A stretch of 10,155 nucleotides of DNA from an uncultured Micrococcales bacterium (GTDB lineage: Bacteria > Actinomycetota > Actinomycetes > S36-B12 > UBA10799), in NCBI GenBank assembly GCA_937952095.1, contig CALFYG010000044.1:1-10155 (forward strand). Direction: 5' to 3'. Both the position numbers and the translations under genes were made by a program. The stretch's first letter is position 1; each line of letters begins with the position of its first letter. The notes under the pieces were generated by a model that made no database searches, was not told where the DNA came from, and was given only the letters and a program-made list of their open reading frames with translations. Shown one piece after another: positions 1 through 6,144 of this stretch.

Positions 1-1
1 C

Positions 2-580
2 GCTGACGCCCTCGGGGGGTATCTGCCGCTGGTGTGCACCCTGAATGCCTCGCGGGTGCTGGACGCCATGGGTGCGGTGCTCGGGGTCGACTATGCCGAG
101 TTCGACGCGCTGGCGCTATCGGTGCCAGACGCCGGCGGTCTGGTCTTCCTTCCGTATCTCGAGGGCGAGCGCACCCCGAACCTGCCCGACGCCACCGCCT
201 CCTTGCACGGCGTCACACGCGCGAACTCCACGCCCGCCCGTTTCGCGCGTGCTGCGGTGGAGGGCATGATCTGCGGACTCGCTGCCGGTCTGACGGCGCT
301 GCAGGATGCGGGGGTGGCTTGCAGGCGGGTGTTGCTGGTAGGAGGAGGAGCGCAGTCGACAGCTGTTGCGCAGATCGCCGCGGAGGTGTTCGGGCTGCCC
401 GTCGTCGTGCCCGAGCCCGGTGAGTACGTCGCTGCGGGCGCGGCGCGGCAGGCGGCGTGGACGTTGACCGGTGAACTGCCGCAGTGGGATTCCGGGCGGT
501 CGCGCACAGTCGAGGCTGGGGCCAAGCCGTCGATCCTGCAGCGGTTCACGGATGTTCGACGGGCGGTCCATCCCCTCTAG
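2..580 (+). CDS. xylB: Xylulokinase (FGGY carbohydrate kinase), C-terminal part only
   Basis: The gene enters from the left edge; the frame is open from base 2 and the last 192 residues are visible, about 40% of a usual xylulokinase of about 480 residues. FGGY kinases phosphorylate sugars in the cytoplasm; xylulokinase makes D-xylulose 5-phosphate from D-xylulose and ATP. Visible family features are FLPYLEGERTPNLPD (visible residues 49-63), typical of xylulokinases, an ARAAVEGM helix (82-89), the adenosine-binding loop LLVGGGAQS (111-119), and EYVAAGAARQAAW (141-153) of the second actin-like domain. The catalytic Asp and first domain lie outside the window. The gene converges on the exporter gene, with a nested hairpin between them. 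Another FGGY sugar specificity (gluconate, ribulose) cannot be fully excluded, but the PYLEGERTP block favours xylulokinase. Confidence 0.88.
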   Translation, partial: ADALGGYLPLVCTLNASRVLDAMGAVLGVDYAEFDALALSVPDAGGLVFLPYLEGERTPNLPDATASLHGVTRANSTPARFARAAVEGMICGLAAGLTALQDAGVACRRVLLVGGGAQSTAVAQIAAEVFGLPVVVPEPGEYVAAGAARQAAWTLTGELPQWDSGRSRTVEAGAKPSILQRFTDVRRAVHPL

Positions 581-588
581 CGCACAGA

Positions 589-657
589 GGGTGAGTTGCG
601 TTCTGGGCACCCAAGGCTGGGTGCGGCGCCTTTGGGTGGCGCAGCGACAACTCACTC
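589..657. terminator. Nested hairpin structure between convergent genes, probable bidirectional terminator
   Basis: Outer arms GTGAGTTG (591-598) and CAACTCAC (648-655) are perfectly complementary. They extend inward by CG (599-600 with 645-646) across a one-base bulge. Two smaller hairpins sit inside: GCACCCA-AGGC-TGGGTGC (607-624, 7-bp stem, 4-nt loop) and GCGCC-TTTGGGT-GGCGC (626-642, 5-bp stem). The whole folds as a three-way junction, in RNA of either strand. It lies just after the xylulokinase stop and includes the exporter stop codon (652-654). No U-tract follows, so an intrinsic terminator of the L-shaped or U-less type is inferred, not shown. Confidence 0.55.
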
Positions 658-1515
658 GACCAGCGGCACCATCGGATCCACCTCGCGGTGGCCCGAGCGT
701 TCCGCCCCGATCCCGGCGGCGACCACAAGCGCCACGCCGACGACCTGGCCCGCGTCCGGGATCTGTGAGAGCAGCAGCAAACCCATCAGCAGGCCGAACG
801 CGGGCTCGAGCGACATCAGGGTCCCGAACGCCGCTGTGGTCAGGCGCCGCAGTGCCAGCATCTCCAAGGAGAAGGGGATCACCGGCAGCAGCAGCGCGAG
901 ACCGAAGGCGGCGGCGACCACCTGCCACGTGATGTTGCCAAGAGCCTGCGGGACCCCGATGACCGATGCCGTCACCGCGGCCACGGGAATCGTGATCGAC
1001 AGGCCCTGCAGCCCGGCGAAGCGGTCGCCGATGTGCTGCGTGAGGACGATGTAGGTGCCCCACCCGACGGCGGCGACGGCCGCCAGTGCGATGCCCACCG
1101 GGTCCACGGAGCCGCGCCAGGGCTGGGTCAGCAACAGGACCCCCGACAGCGCCAGCGCAGGCCACACGAGCAGGGCCCGGCTGCGGCTGCGCAGGACGGC
1201 GACGCCCAGTGGACCGAGGAACTCGATCGCCACTGCGGTGCCGAGGGGGATCCGCTCGATCGCGGCCAGGAAGCTGGTGGTGATCAGGCCTGTGGCCACG
1301 CCGAGGGCCAGCGCGGCGCGCAGGTCCGGCCATCGCAGACCTCGTAGCTGCGGGCGGCTGATGAGCAGGAAGATCACCGCCCCGGCGGTCAGCCGCAGCC
1401 AGGCGGTGCCGCCCGCCCCGACCTGGTCGAACAGACCCACCGACAGTGCCGCCCCGATCTGGACGCTGAGCATCGCGGCCACCGCCAGGGTCCATGCGGG
1501 CACCCGTTGTGTCAT
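652..1515 (-). CDS. EamA/DMT-family transporter, RhtA-like amino acid exporter
   Basis: The 287-residue protein has two EamA repeats (roughly residues 10-130 and 138-271) with about ten hydrophobic segments, so it is an inner-membrane drug/metabolite transporter. The block IPLGTAVAIEFLGPLGVAV (89-107) is characteristic of the RhtA (threonine/homoserine exporter) branch, and the second repeat carries the matching LTTAAFGTLMSLEPAFG (225-241). RhtA relatives export amino acids and analogues using the proton gradient; the substrate here is unknown. The ATG start (1515-1513) overlaps the stop of the upstream B3/B4 gene as ATGA, so translation is probably coupled; no strong ribosome site of its own is seen. 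It is the last gene of a three-gene operon starting at the cupin regulator, which points to an amino-acid-like substrate. Confidence 0.88.
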   Translation of the reverse strand: MTQRVPAWTLAVAAMLSVQIGAALSVGLFDQVGAGGTAWLRLTAGAVIFLLISRPQLRGLRWPDLRAALALGVATGLITTSFLAAIERIPLGTAVAIEFLGPLGVAVLRSRSRALLVWPALALSGVLLLTQPWRGSVDPVGIALAAVAAVGWGTYIVLTQHIGDRFAGLQGLSITIPVAAVTASVIGVPQALGNITWQVVAAAFGLALLLPVIPFSLEMLALRRLTTAAFGTLMSLEPAFGLLMGLLLLSQIPDAGQVVGVALVVAAGIGAERSGHREVDPMVPLVE

Positions 1516-2219
1516 TGCAGCAGCCGCATTCCGGTCGCAGTCTCCGCAGACCCCTGCCGAAGGACCTCCAGAAGGTGTTCGCCGGCGGCCTTCAACGCAT
1601 CGTCGGACATGGGCGCGAGGGCATCGAGGATGAACAGCGCAGTGCGCGTGTCGGGGCGCAACTGCGTGCGCGTGCACTGCCGCCAGTTCCAGATGCGACA
1701 GGTGATCCCGGCGCTGTCTCGCCACACGACCTCCCCGGGCTTGGGGTGCTCGATCACGGTCTCGCCGGCTGCCATGGTCTCGAAGGGTTCGTCGCCCGCG
1801 GCCCGGACGAGGTGCGCCGCGCCCACGTAGGCGTCGAGGTTCTCGCCCCCGATCGGGACCTGGTGCAGCACGGAGATGGCGTTGTAGGCGTCGGTCAGCG
1901 CGTTGATGCGAGGTAGCCCGTCCGGCGCGCGGCGGGTGAGCGCCTCCAGGCTGTTGCGGGTGCGCTGGGGCTTGGCCCCGAAACTGCGGAAGGCCTCCCG
2001 CCAGGCCGCGATGTGCGGCAGTTCCTCCACCGGTGAGGCGGCCAGCATCGACCGTGCGTGCTCCTCGGCCCGAACCACCAGATCGTCGACGTCGAACCCC
2101 GACTGCAGGTTCTCGGCCACGAGTAGAAGGACCCGGTAGTCGGGCCGCAGCTCGCGGACCGCTGGGTCGATGTGTGCGGAATCCAGGGCGGTGCGGCCGG
2201 ACTCGGTGAGTGCGTTCAT
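1512..2219 (-). CDS. B3/B4 domain protein (phenylalanyl-tRNA synthetase editing-domain homologue)
   Basis: The protein is 235 residues and essentially a free-standing B3/B4 domain, the fold that in the beta subunit of phenylalanyl-tRNA synthetase hydrolyses mischarged tRNA. Family signatures are AWREAFRSFGAKPQRTRNS (72-90), EALTRRAPDGLPRINALTD (92-110), AYNAISVLHQVPIGGENLD (111-129) and the C-terminal ITCRIWNWRQCTRT (172-185). Stand-alone members are widespread, and a trans-editing or tRNA/amino-acid-binding role is inferred from the fold. Start: ATG at 2219, with GGAG 7 nt before it and an ATGA overlap with the regulator stop; its own stop overlaps the exporter ATG in the same way. The operon suggests protection against an amino acid or analogue that the neighbouring transporter removes. 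No aminoacylation or tRNA-synthetase catalytic domain is present. Confidence 0.85.
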   Translation of the reverse strand: MNALTESGRTALDSAHIDPAVRELRPDYRVLLLVAENLQSGFDVDDLVVRAEEHARSMLAASPVEELPHIAAWREAFRSFGAKPQRTRNSLEALTRRAPDGLPRINALTDAYNAISVLHQVPIGGENLDAYVGAAHLVRAAGDEPFETMAAGETVIEHPKPGEVVWRDSAGITCRIWNWRQCTRTQLRPDTRTALFILDALAPMSDDALKAAGEHLLEVLRQGSAETATGMRLLQ

Positions 2220-2800
2220 GATCGGGCTCCAACGTGGGGTTCGTAGACGGTCAGGATGAAGCGGGCAGGCCCATTGCCGGGGTTGGCGTAGCCGTGCGGG
2301 GCGTCGCCGGGGAACGAGGCGGCGTCGCCGGCTCGCAGGATCCAGGACTGCTCGCCGACACTCAAACGCACGCTCCCCTTGAGGACGGTCAGCATTTCGA
2401 CCGTTCCGGCGCTGTGGGCCTCGCTGCTGTGGTCGTCGCCGGGACCGAGGTGCCAGTCCCACAGCTCGACGACATCGGGGGGCTCGGTCCCGGCGGCGAG
2501 GTAGGCTGCCCCACCGGCCTCGCTGCTCCACAGCGCCGCCCGGTCGGCCTTGCGCGTGATCGTCACCGCTGACTGCGGTCCCGGTGCGACCAGCGCCGGA
2601 AGGCCGACGCCGAGTGCATCGCTGAGTCGAAGCAGAGTCGCGATGCTGGGGTTGGTGGCGCCCTGCTCGATCGTGACGAGCATTCGCCGGCTCACCCCGG
2701 AACGCTGGGCTAGTTGGTCCAGCGTCCAGGAGCGGCGCTTTCGTTCCCCGCGGACCCGCTCACCGATCAGCGAACCGAGCGCGGCGGCCTCTTCATCCAT
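2216..2800 (-). CDS. XRE-family regulator with C-terminal cupin sensor domain
   Basis: This 194-residue cytoplasmic transcription factor has an N-terminal helix-turn-helix of the Cro/C1 type (about 9-72; WTLDQLAQRSGVSRRMLVTI at 25-44, then EQGATNPSIATLLRLSDALG) and a C-terminal cupin beta-barrel (about 80-190; H124/H129, GTVEMLTVLKGSVRLSVG, GDAASFPGDAPHGYAN). Such proteins usually bind a small ligand in the cupin and repress their own operon. The ATG at 2800 is chosen because the HTH begins right after it; an in-frame start at 2857 would lie inside the divergent gene. There is no Shine-Dalgarno; TATGAT (2812-2807) ends 6 nt before the ATG, so the transcript is probably leaderless. It is the first gene of the operon with the B3/B4 and exporter genes, and its likely operator lies immediately upstream. 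Confidence 0.9.
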   Translation of the reverse strand: MDEEAAALGSLIGERVRGERKRRSWTLDQLAQRSGVSRRMLVTIEQGATNPSIATLLRLSDALGVGLPALVAPGPQSAVTITRKADRAALWSSEAGGAAYLAAGTEPPDVVELWDWHLGPGDDHSSEAHSAGTVEMLTVLKGSVRLSVGEQSWILRAGDAASFPGDAPHGYANPGNGPARFILTVYEPHVGARS

Positions 2801-2801
2801 G

Positions 2802-2819
2802 AGTGCATCATAATGCACT
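2802..2819. promoter_or_regulatory. Inverted repeat AGTGCAT-CATA-ATGCACT, probable operator of the cupin regulator
   Basis: The arms AGTGCAT and ATGCACT are perfect 7-bp complements around a 4-bp spacer. A second, overlapping palindrome ATGCA-C-TGCAT (2813-2823) extends it. The site begins 2 bp from the regulator ATG and covers its probable -10 (TATGAT on the minus strand, 2812-2807); it lies upstream of the likely -10 of the divergent monooxygenase gene (TAGTCT, 2828-2833). Position and symmetry fit autorepression by the XRE dimer, and possibly joint control of both transcripts; binding itself is inferred. Confidence 0.6.
2807..2812 (-). promoter_or_regulatory. -10 element of a probable leaderless promoter for the regulator operon
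   Basis: TATGAT on the minus strand matches TATAAT at 5 of 6 positions. Exactly 6 nt separate it from the ATG at 2800, so transcription would begin at or next to the start codon. No convincing -35 is visible. The element lies inside the palindrome described at 2802-2819. Confidence 0.45.
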
Positions 2820-2841
2820 GCATAGAGTAGTCTGATACACC

Positions 2842-3150
2842 GTGTACGAGATCTCATTCATCTTCCGCCCCGGGGACTACGACGAGGAGTTCCATCGGCT
2901 CGACGCCGAGATCGACGCCATCGCACACGCCACCCCGGGGTACCAAGGGTCGCGGACGTGGCACTCGGCCGACGGGCGTGTGCTCAACGCCGTCTACAGC
3001 TGGGAGCATCTGGACAATCTCAAGGACTTCTCCCGGTCGGCGGCCCACCTGCAGGCCAAAGGCCAGTACCAGCGCTGGTACGCCGGCTACGAGGTGGTGG
3101 TCGCGCAGGTGATCAGCCGGTACGGAGACGGTCGGCTCGACCTGGGGTGA
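2842..3150 (+). CDS. Antibiotic biosynthesis monooxygenase (ABM) domain protein
   Basis: The 102-residue protein has the length and layout of a single ABM-fold (ferredoxin-like dimeric alpha+beta barrel) domain: a first strand YEISFIFRP, then PGYQGSRTWHSADGRVLNAV (32-51), a YSWEHLDNLKDFS segment, a conserved His (H69), QRWYAGYEVVVAQVISRYGDG (77-97). ABM proteins are small cytoplasmic oxygenases or structural relatives acting on aromatic compounds or haem; the substrate here cannot be told. The GTG at 2842 is the first possible start, because an in-frame TGA lies at 2833-2835; no ribosome site fits in the gap, so it is probably leaderless (TAGTCT 8 nt upstream). It is divergent from the cupin regulator and shares its 41-bp upstream region, so it may belong to the same regulon. 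Confidence 0.8.
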   Translation: MYEISFIFRPGDYDEEFHRLDAEIDAIAHATPGYQGSRTWHSADGRVLNAVYSWEHLDNLKDFSRSAAHLQAKGQYQRWYAGYEVVVAQVISRYGDGRLDLG

Positions 3151-3195
3151 ACGGGCTGTCCACCGTCTCGGCAACCATCGATGGACCGGGTTGCG

Positions 3196-3225
3196 TTGCC
3201 CGCAGGCATGTGCGTCCCGCACGAT
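3196..3225 (+). promoter_or_regulatory. Probable leaderless promoter of the nei-like gene
   Basis: TTGCCC (3196-3201, 4 of 6 to TTGACA) and CACGAT (3220-3225) are separated by 18 bp, and CACGAT ends 6 nt before the ATG at 3232. The short repeat GTGCG-TCC-CGCAC (3210-3222) overlaps the -10. There is no Shine-Dalgarno. The same 6-nt spacing is seen at three other genes in the window. Confidence 0.4.
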
Positions 3226-3231
3226 GGGGTC

Positions 3232-3960
3232 ATGCCGGAAGGGGACGCCGTACGCCGCACCGCGCGTTCGCTCGACGCCGCGCTGGCCGACAGAGTGCTC
3301 GAGGCGTGTGATATCCGCGTGCCCCGGTTCGCCACAGTGGACCTGACCGGCCAGACGGTGCTCGGAACGCGGGCAGTCGGCAAGCACCTGCTCACCCGCA
3401 CCGATGCCGGGCTCACCCTGCACAGTCACCGGCGCATGGAGGGCCGTTGGGTCACAGGTCCGCCGCACCTGCGAACCGGGCCCGGGCACCAGATCCGCGT
3501 GGTCCTGCGCACCGGCGATTCGGCCGCGATCGGAGTGCGGCTGGCCATGGTCGAGGTCGCTCGCACCACCGAGGAGTCCCGATGGGTCGGGCATCTGGGC
3601 CCCGACATCCTCGGCGAGGACTTCGATCCCGGCCTGCCGTTGCCCACGGACCGGCCTCTGGTCGAGATGCTGCTGGATCAACGCGTGATCGCGGGGATGG
3701 GCACGATCTGGGCGGCGGAGACCGCCTTCGGTCTGGGACTGTCGCCCTTCACCCCCCTGGGATCTGCCGACGCGTCGGGAGCCATTGAGAGCACGCGCAC
3801 CAAGATGCTCACCGCTGTGCGGGGGGCGCGGCCGGCAATGATGGTGTTCGAGCGCACCGGACAGCCCTGCCGCGTGTGCGGCGCGCCGATCCGCTCGGGC
3901 CGGGTGGGGCGCGCCCCGCGCGACCGCGTCACGTACTGGTGCCCTTCCTGCCAGGGGTGA
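3232..3960 (+). CDS. nei: Fpg/Nei-family DNA glycosylase/AP lyase (endonuclease VIII, Nei2-like)
   Basis: The 242-residue enzyme removes oxidised bases from DNA and cleaves the abasic site (base excision repair). The start at 3232 is fixed by the catalytic N-terminus: after Met is removed, Pro2 is the nucleophile, followed by Glu3 (MPEGD, the Nei form). Other landmarks: K51 in VGKHLL (beta-elimination Lys), HSHRRMEGRW (64-73), the H2TH segment LLDQRVIAGMGTIWAAE (147-163), and a C-terminal zinc finger with C213-x2-C216 and C237-x2-C240 (CRVCG ... YWCPSCQ). The GMGTIW block has Thr158 where most family members have a DNA-contacting Asn (GxGN). The closest family type is the actinobacterial Nei2 group, judged from CDIRVPRFATVDLTG (26-40). 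An in-frame ATG at 3181 would bury the catalytic Pro and is rejected. It stands alone, with a predicted own promoter. Confidence 0.92.
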   Translation: MPEGDAVRRTARSLDAALADRVLEACDIRVPRFATVDLTGQTVLGTRAVGKHLLTRTDAGLTLHSHRRMEGRWVTGPPHLRTGPGHQIRVVLRTGDSAAIGVRLAMVEVARTTEESRWVGHLGPDILGEDFDPGLPLPTDRPLVEMLLDQRVIAGMGTIWAAETAFGLGLSPFTPLGSADASGAIESTRTKMLTAVRGARPAMMVFERTGQPCRVCGAPIRSGRVGRAPRDRVTYWCPSCQG

Positions 3961-4006
3961 CGATTCTCACGCGGTTCGATCCCGGGGCCGTTGTCATAGG
4001 CCGATC

Positions 4007-4036
4007 TACACTGGAGGTGTCCCCTCACCCAAGGAG
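4007..4036 (+). promoter_or_regulatory. Possible -10 and clear ribosome binding site of the kinase gene
   Basis: AAGGAG (4031-4036) lies 5 nt before the ATG at 4042 and is the strongest Shine-Dalgarno in the window. TACACT (4007-4012) is a plausible -10 giving a leader of about 20-25 nt; no good -35 is seen at the usual distance. The contrast with the SD-less genes around it is clear. Confidence 0.5.
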
Positions 4037-4041
4037 TTGCC

Positions 4042-5400
4042 ATGCTGAACGGCTCGCCCGCAGCGCAACTCACCGACGTCGATCCCCGCCGGCTCGGCGC
4101 GTGGGACGTCCAGGCCCGCATCGGTTCCGGTGGCATGGGCGTGGTCTACAAGGCCGTCTGCGGTGATGAGGTCGCCGCGGTCAAAGTCGTCCGCCCGGGT
4201 CTGCTGGACGACCCGCAGGTCGCGGCGCGGTTCGAGCGTGAGGCCCAGGTCCTGCGCTCGGTGCAGGACACCCACATCAGCCGGTTCCTCGACGCCGACA
4301 TCGCCGGCACCCCCGCGTGGCTGGCCACCGAGTACATTCCGGGACCCAACCTCCGGGACGCGTTGTCGATCTGGGGTCCGTTGACCTCGCAGCGCTGGTG
4401 GGAGCTCGCTCGCGGGCTGGCACAGGCACTGGCGGTTCTGGAGATCCATGGGATCGCCCATCGCGACATCAAGCCGGCCAACGTCATCATGGCCGATCGC
4501 GGCCCGGTGCTCATCGACTTCGGCATCGCCCATCCCGAGGATGCGACGTCCCTGACCGCCACCGGCATCGTGACCGGCAGCCCCGCGTGGCTGTCGCCCG
4601 AGCAGGCCAACCTCGACGACCTCTCCGCTGCCAGCGATGTGTTCTCCCTCGGGTCGCTGCTGGTCTTCGCCGCCACCGCCCGGCCGCCGTTCGGGCAGGG
4701 CGCCACGGTCGCGGTGCTCATGAACATCCAGCGCGGTGAGCCCGATCTCGCCGGCATCGACCCGACCCGCACGGCGCTGCTCAAGCGGATGCTGGCCAAG
4801 GACCCCACGCAGCGTCCCAGCGCGCGCGAGGTGCTCGACATCGCGCGCGCGGTGGGCAGTGGCGACGACCGGACCGTGGATCTGCGAATGCCTCCCGCGC
4901 ACACCACCCAGCCGATCCGCCCGGTTGCCCCGGTGCGGCAGGATGCAGCAGTCGGCGGTTGGCGCAAACCGGCCGCGATCGTGGCCGCGGGCCTGATGGC
5001 GCTCGTCGTCGGTTTCCTCGGCTTCAGCGCACTCGACGGTGACTCGACCACACCCACCGGGCCCGACGCCACTGCCAGCGAGCCCGCGCAGACCCCGCAG
5101 CCGCAGGAGGCGCCGGCCTTCCCCGGCTCGGATCAACTCCGCTCCGGCGACTGGCTGCTGTCGCAGTACGCGATCTCGCAGGACAACGGCAACCTCGTGA
5201 TCAACGGCACGGTGCAGAACTCCGGGTCGAAGGCCGCGAGCACCGAACTGACGGTCTACTACTACGTCGACGGTAAGGCGGTCGCGGTCGCCACGGGCAG
5301 CACGGGTGAGGTGGCGCCGGGTTCCAGCGCGAATGTGACGCTGACCAGCGACGACGCATGGCAACCGGGCAATCCGGTGCTGGTGGTCGAGGCGTCCTAG
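4042..5400 (+). CDS. Membrane Ser/Thr protein kinase (Hanks type) with extracytoplasmic FxLYD-like domain
   Basis: The 452-residue protein has a cytoplasmic PknB-type kinase domain (about 20-270) with all core motifs: glycine loop GSGGMG (28-33), ATP-anchoring K48, helix-C E67, catalytic HRDIKPAN (140-147; D142), DFG (159-161), TGSPAWLSPEQ (178-188, SPE for the usual APE) and SDVFSLG (198-204). A Pro-rich linker (282-300) leads to one membrane helix (about 310-330). Outside the cell follow a Thr/Pro/Ala/Glu-rich spacer (331-362) and a beta domain (366-450; DNGNLVINGTVQNSGSKAAS, VAPGSS) like the FxLYD family, not PASTA repeats. The kinase should phosphorylate cytoplasmic proteins on Ser/Thr in response to an outside signal. 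It is probably monocistronic; no partner substrate is adjacent. Symbol pkn is not assigned because orthology is unclear. Confidence 0.93.
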   Translation: MLNGSPAAQLTDVDPRRLGAWDVQARIGSGGMGVVYKAVCGDEVAAVKVVRPGLLDDPQVAARFEREAQVLRSVQDTHISRFLDADIAGTPAWLATEYIPGPNLRDALSIWGPLTSQRWWELARGLAQALAVLEIHGIAHRDIKPANVIMADRGPVLIDFGIAHPEDATSLTATGIVTGSPAWLSPEQANLDDLSAASDVFSLGSLLVFAATARPPFGQGATVAVLMNIQRGEPDLAGIDPTRTALLKRMLAKDPTQRPSAREVLDIARAVGSGDDRTVDLRMPPAHTTQPIRPVAPVRQDAAVGGWRKPAAIVAAGLMALVVGFLGFSALDGDSTTPTGPDATASEPAQTPQPQEAPAFPGSDQLRSGDWLLSQYAISQDNGNLVINGTVQNSGSKAASTELTVYYYVDGKAVAVATGSTGEVAPGSSANVTLTSDDAWQPGNPVLVVEAS

Positions 5401-5412
5401 GTCGTCACGCAG

Positions 5413-5450
5413 AATCCGGGAGCACTTCGGAAATCCGGGAGCGTTGCGGG
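5413..5450. repeat. Two tandem imperfect 19-bp repeats
   Basis: AATCCGGGAGC occurs at 5413-5423 and again at 5432-5442. As 19-bp units (5413-5431 and 5432-5450) they agree at 15 of 19 positions. They lie in the 102-bp gap between the convergent kinase and DUF4126 genes. The 10-mer AGGTCGTCAC also occurs at both edges of the gap (5399-5408 and 5505-5514). No function is evident; no clear terminator hairpin was found in this gap. Confidence 0.5.
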
Positions 5451-5502
5451 TGCCGCGGGCTCGCAGATCCCCGGACTGCTCGCGGATGGGGCCGGGCAGA
5501 CC

Positions 5503-6066
5503 TCAGGTCGTCACCGGTTCGCGTCGCCGACGGCGCAGCCACCTCACGACCAGCCACACGAAGACGACCAGGGCCACGAGGATCAGGATCGGCGCCAGGA
5601 TTGCGGCGAAGGCCAGTGCTGTCGATGCGATGTCCTCGCCGGTGCTCACCACCGGGGCGGCCGCGCCGGCGGTGCCCGCGTTGAGCACCGGGCGCATCGC
5701 GGCCTTCGTCCCGTGAACGGTACCGGCGGTGATCAGGCCGGCGATGAGCGCGACCACAGGTGGGATGTCAGTGCCCAGACTCGTGCTCGCCGCGAAGAGC
5801 ACCGCGCCGGCGGCGGGTCGCACGACGGTCTGGATCACGTCGTTGACGGAGTCGACGGCGGGGATCTTGTCGGCGAGCACTTCGACGAGCAGAAGGACCA
5901 CCAAGACCCCGAGCACCCAGGGGTTGGCGAGGTTGTCGAACGGGGCGCCGAAGTCGACGACGTCGAAGAACTGCAGGAATCCGACGATCACCAGCGGGAT
6001 GTACGCGTTGAGACCGGCCGCGGCGGCAAGGCCGAGCCCGGTCAGGATGGCGGTCGCAAGATCCAC
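5503..6066 (-). CDS. DUF4126 family membrane protein
   Basis: The 187-residue protein matches the DUF4126 pattern: an N-terminal hydrophobic segment with GLAAAAGLNAYIPLVIVG (12-29), a second segment (50-66) ending in EVLADKIPAVDSVNDVIQT (62-80), the VVRPAAGAVLFAAS block (81-94), a Gly-rich hydrophobic stretch (103-118) with TVHGTKAAMRP, then a long C-terminal membrane segment (148-176) with a basic tail (RRRRR). The D-K-I-P-x-x-D-S-x-x-D motif is conserved in the family. Function is unknown. It starts with GTG (6066-6064); there is no ribosome site, but TACCCT ends 6 nt before it, so it is probably leaderless. It converges on the kinase and is divergent from the sirohaem gene. Confidence 0.82.
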   Translation of the reverse strand: MDLATAILTGLGLAAAAGLNAYIPLVIVGFLQFFDVVDFGAPFDNLANPWVLGVLVVLLLVEVLADKIPAVDSVNDVIQTVVRPAAGAVLFAASTSLGTDIPPVVALIAGLITAGTVHGTKAAMRPVLNAGTAGAAAPVVSTGEDIASTALAFAAILAPILILVALVVFVWLVVRWLRRRRREPVTT

Positions 6067-6072
6067 TCGAAC

Positions 6073-6102
6073 AGGGTACGCCCGGTCCGCGGGTCGTGAC
6101 TA
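6073..6102 (-). promoter_or_regulatory. Probable leaderless promoter of the DUF4126 gene
   Basis: On the minus strand TAGTCA (6102-6097, 4 of 6 to TTGACA), an 18-bp spacer and TACCCT (6078-6073) end 6 nt before the GTG at 6066. The spacer lies mostly inside an inverted repeat with arms CGCCCG (6079-6084) and CGGGCG (6103-6108), which could place a regulator over the promoter. Confidence 0.45.
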
Positions 6103-6126
6103 CGGGCGACCGGTGTTGCCGCAGAC

Positions 6127-6144
6127 CCGGAGGGGTGTCCCCGG
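6127..6144. repeat. GC-rich inverted repeat upstream of the sirohaem gene
   Basis: CCGG-A-GGGG-TGT-CCCC-GG is a near-perfect palindrome (GGGG 6132-6135, CCCC 6139-6142). It lies 31 bp before the chosen ATG at 6175. It contains the only Shine-Dalgarno-like run (GGAGGGG) in this leader, although that is too far from either candidate start to act normally. A hairpin or operator role is possible. Confidence 0.35.

Noticed and set aside
116..1495. 459-residue minus-strand frame across xylB and the exporter
   Set aside because: It runs through two well-supported genes in a different frame and gives an Arg/Pro/Gly-rich sequence typical of shadow frames.
2801..2857. Longer regulator start at 2857
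   Set aside because: The extra 19 residues do not resemble the family, would overlap the divergent gene, and would translate through the palindrome; the start at 2800 has a better promoter context.
3181..3231. Upstream in-frame ATG at 3181 for the Nei-like protein
   Set aside because: Catalysis requires Pro directly after the initiator Met, which only the 3232 start provides.
4006..5364. 452-residue open frame antisense to the kinase gene
   Set aside because: Composition is Arg/Gly/Asp-rich with no recognisable domain; it mirrors the third-position G+C bias of a fully convincing kinase on the other strand.
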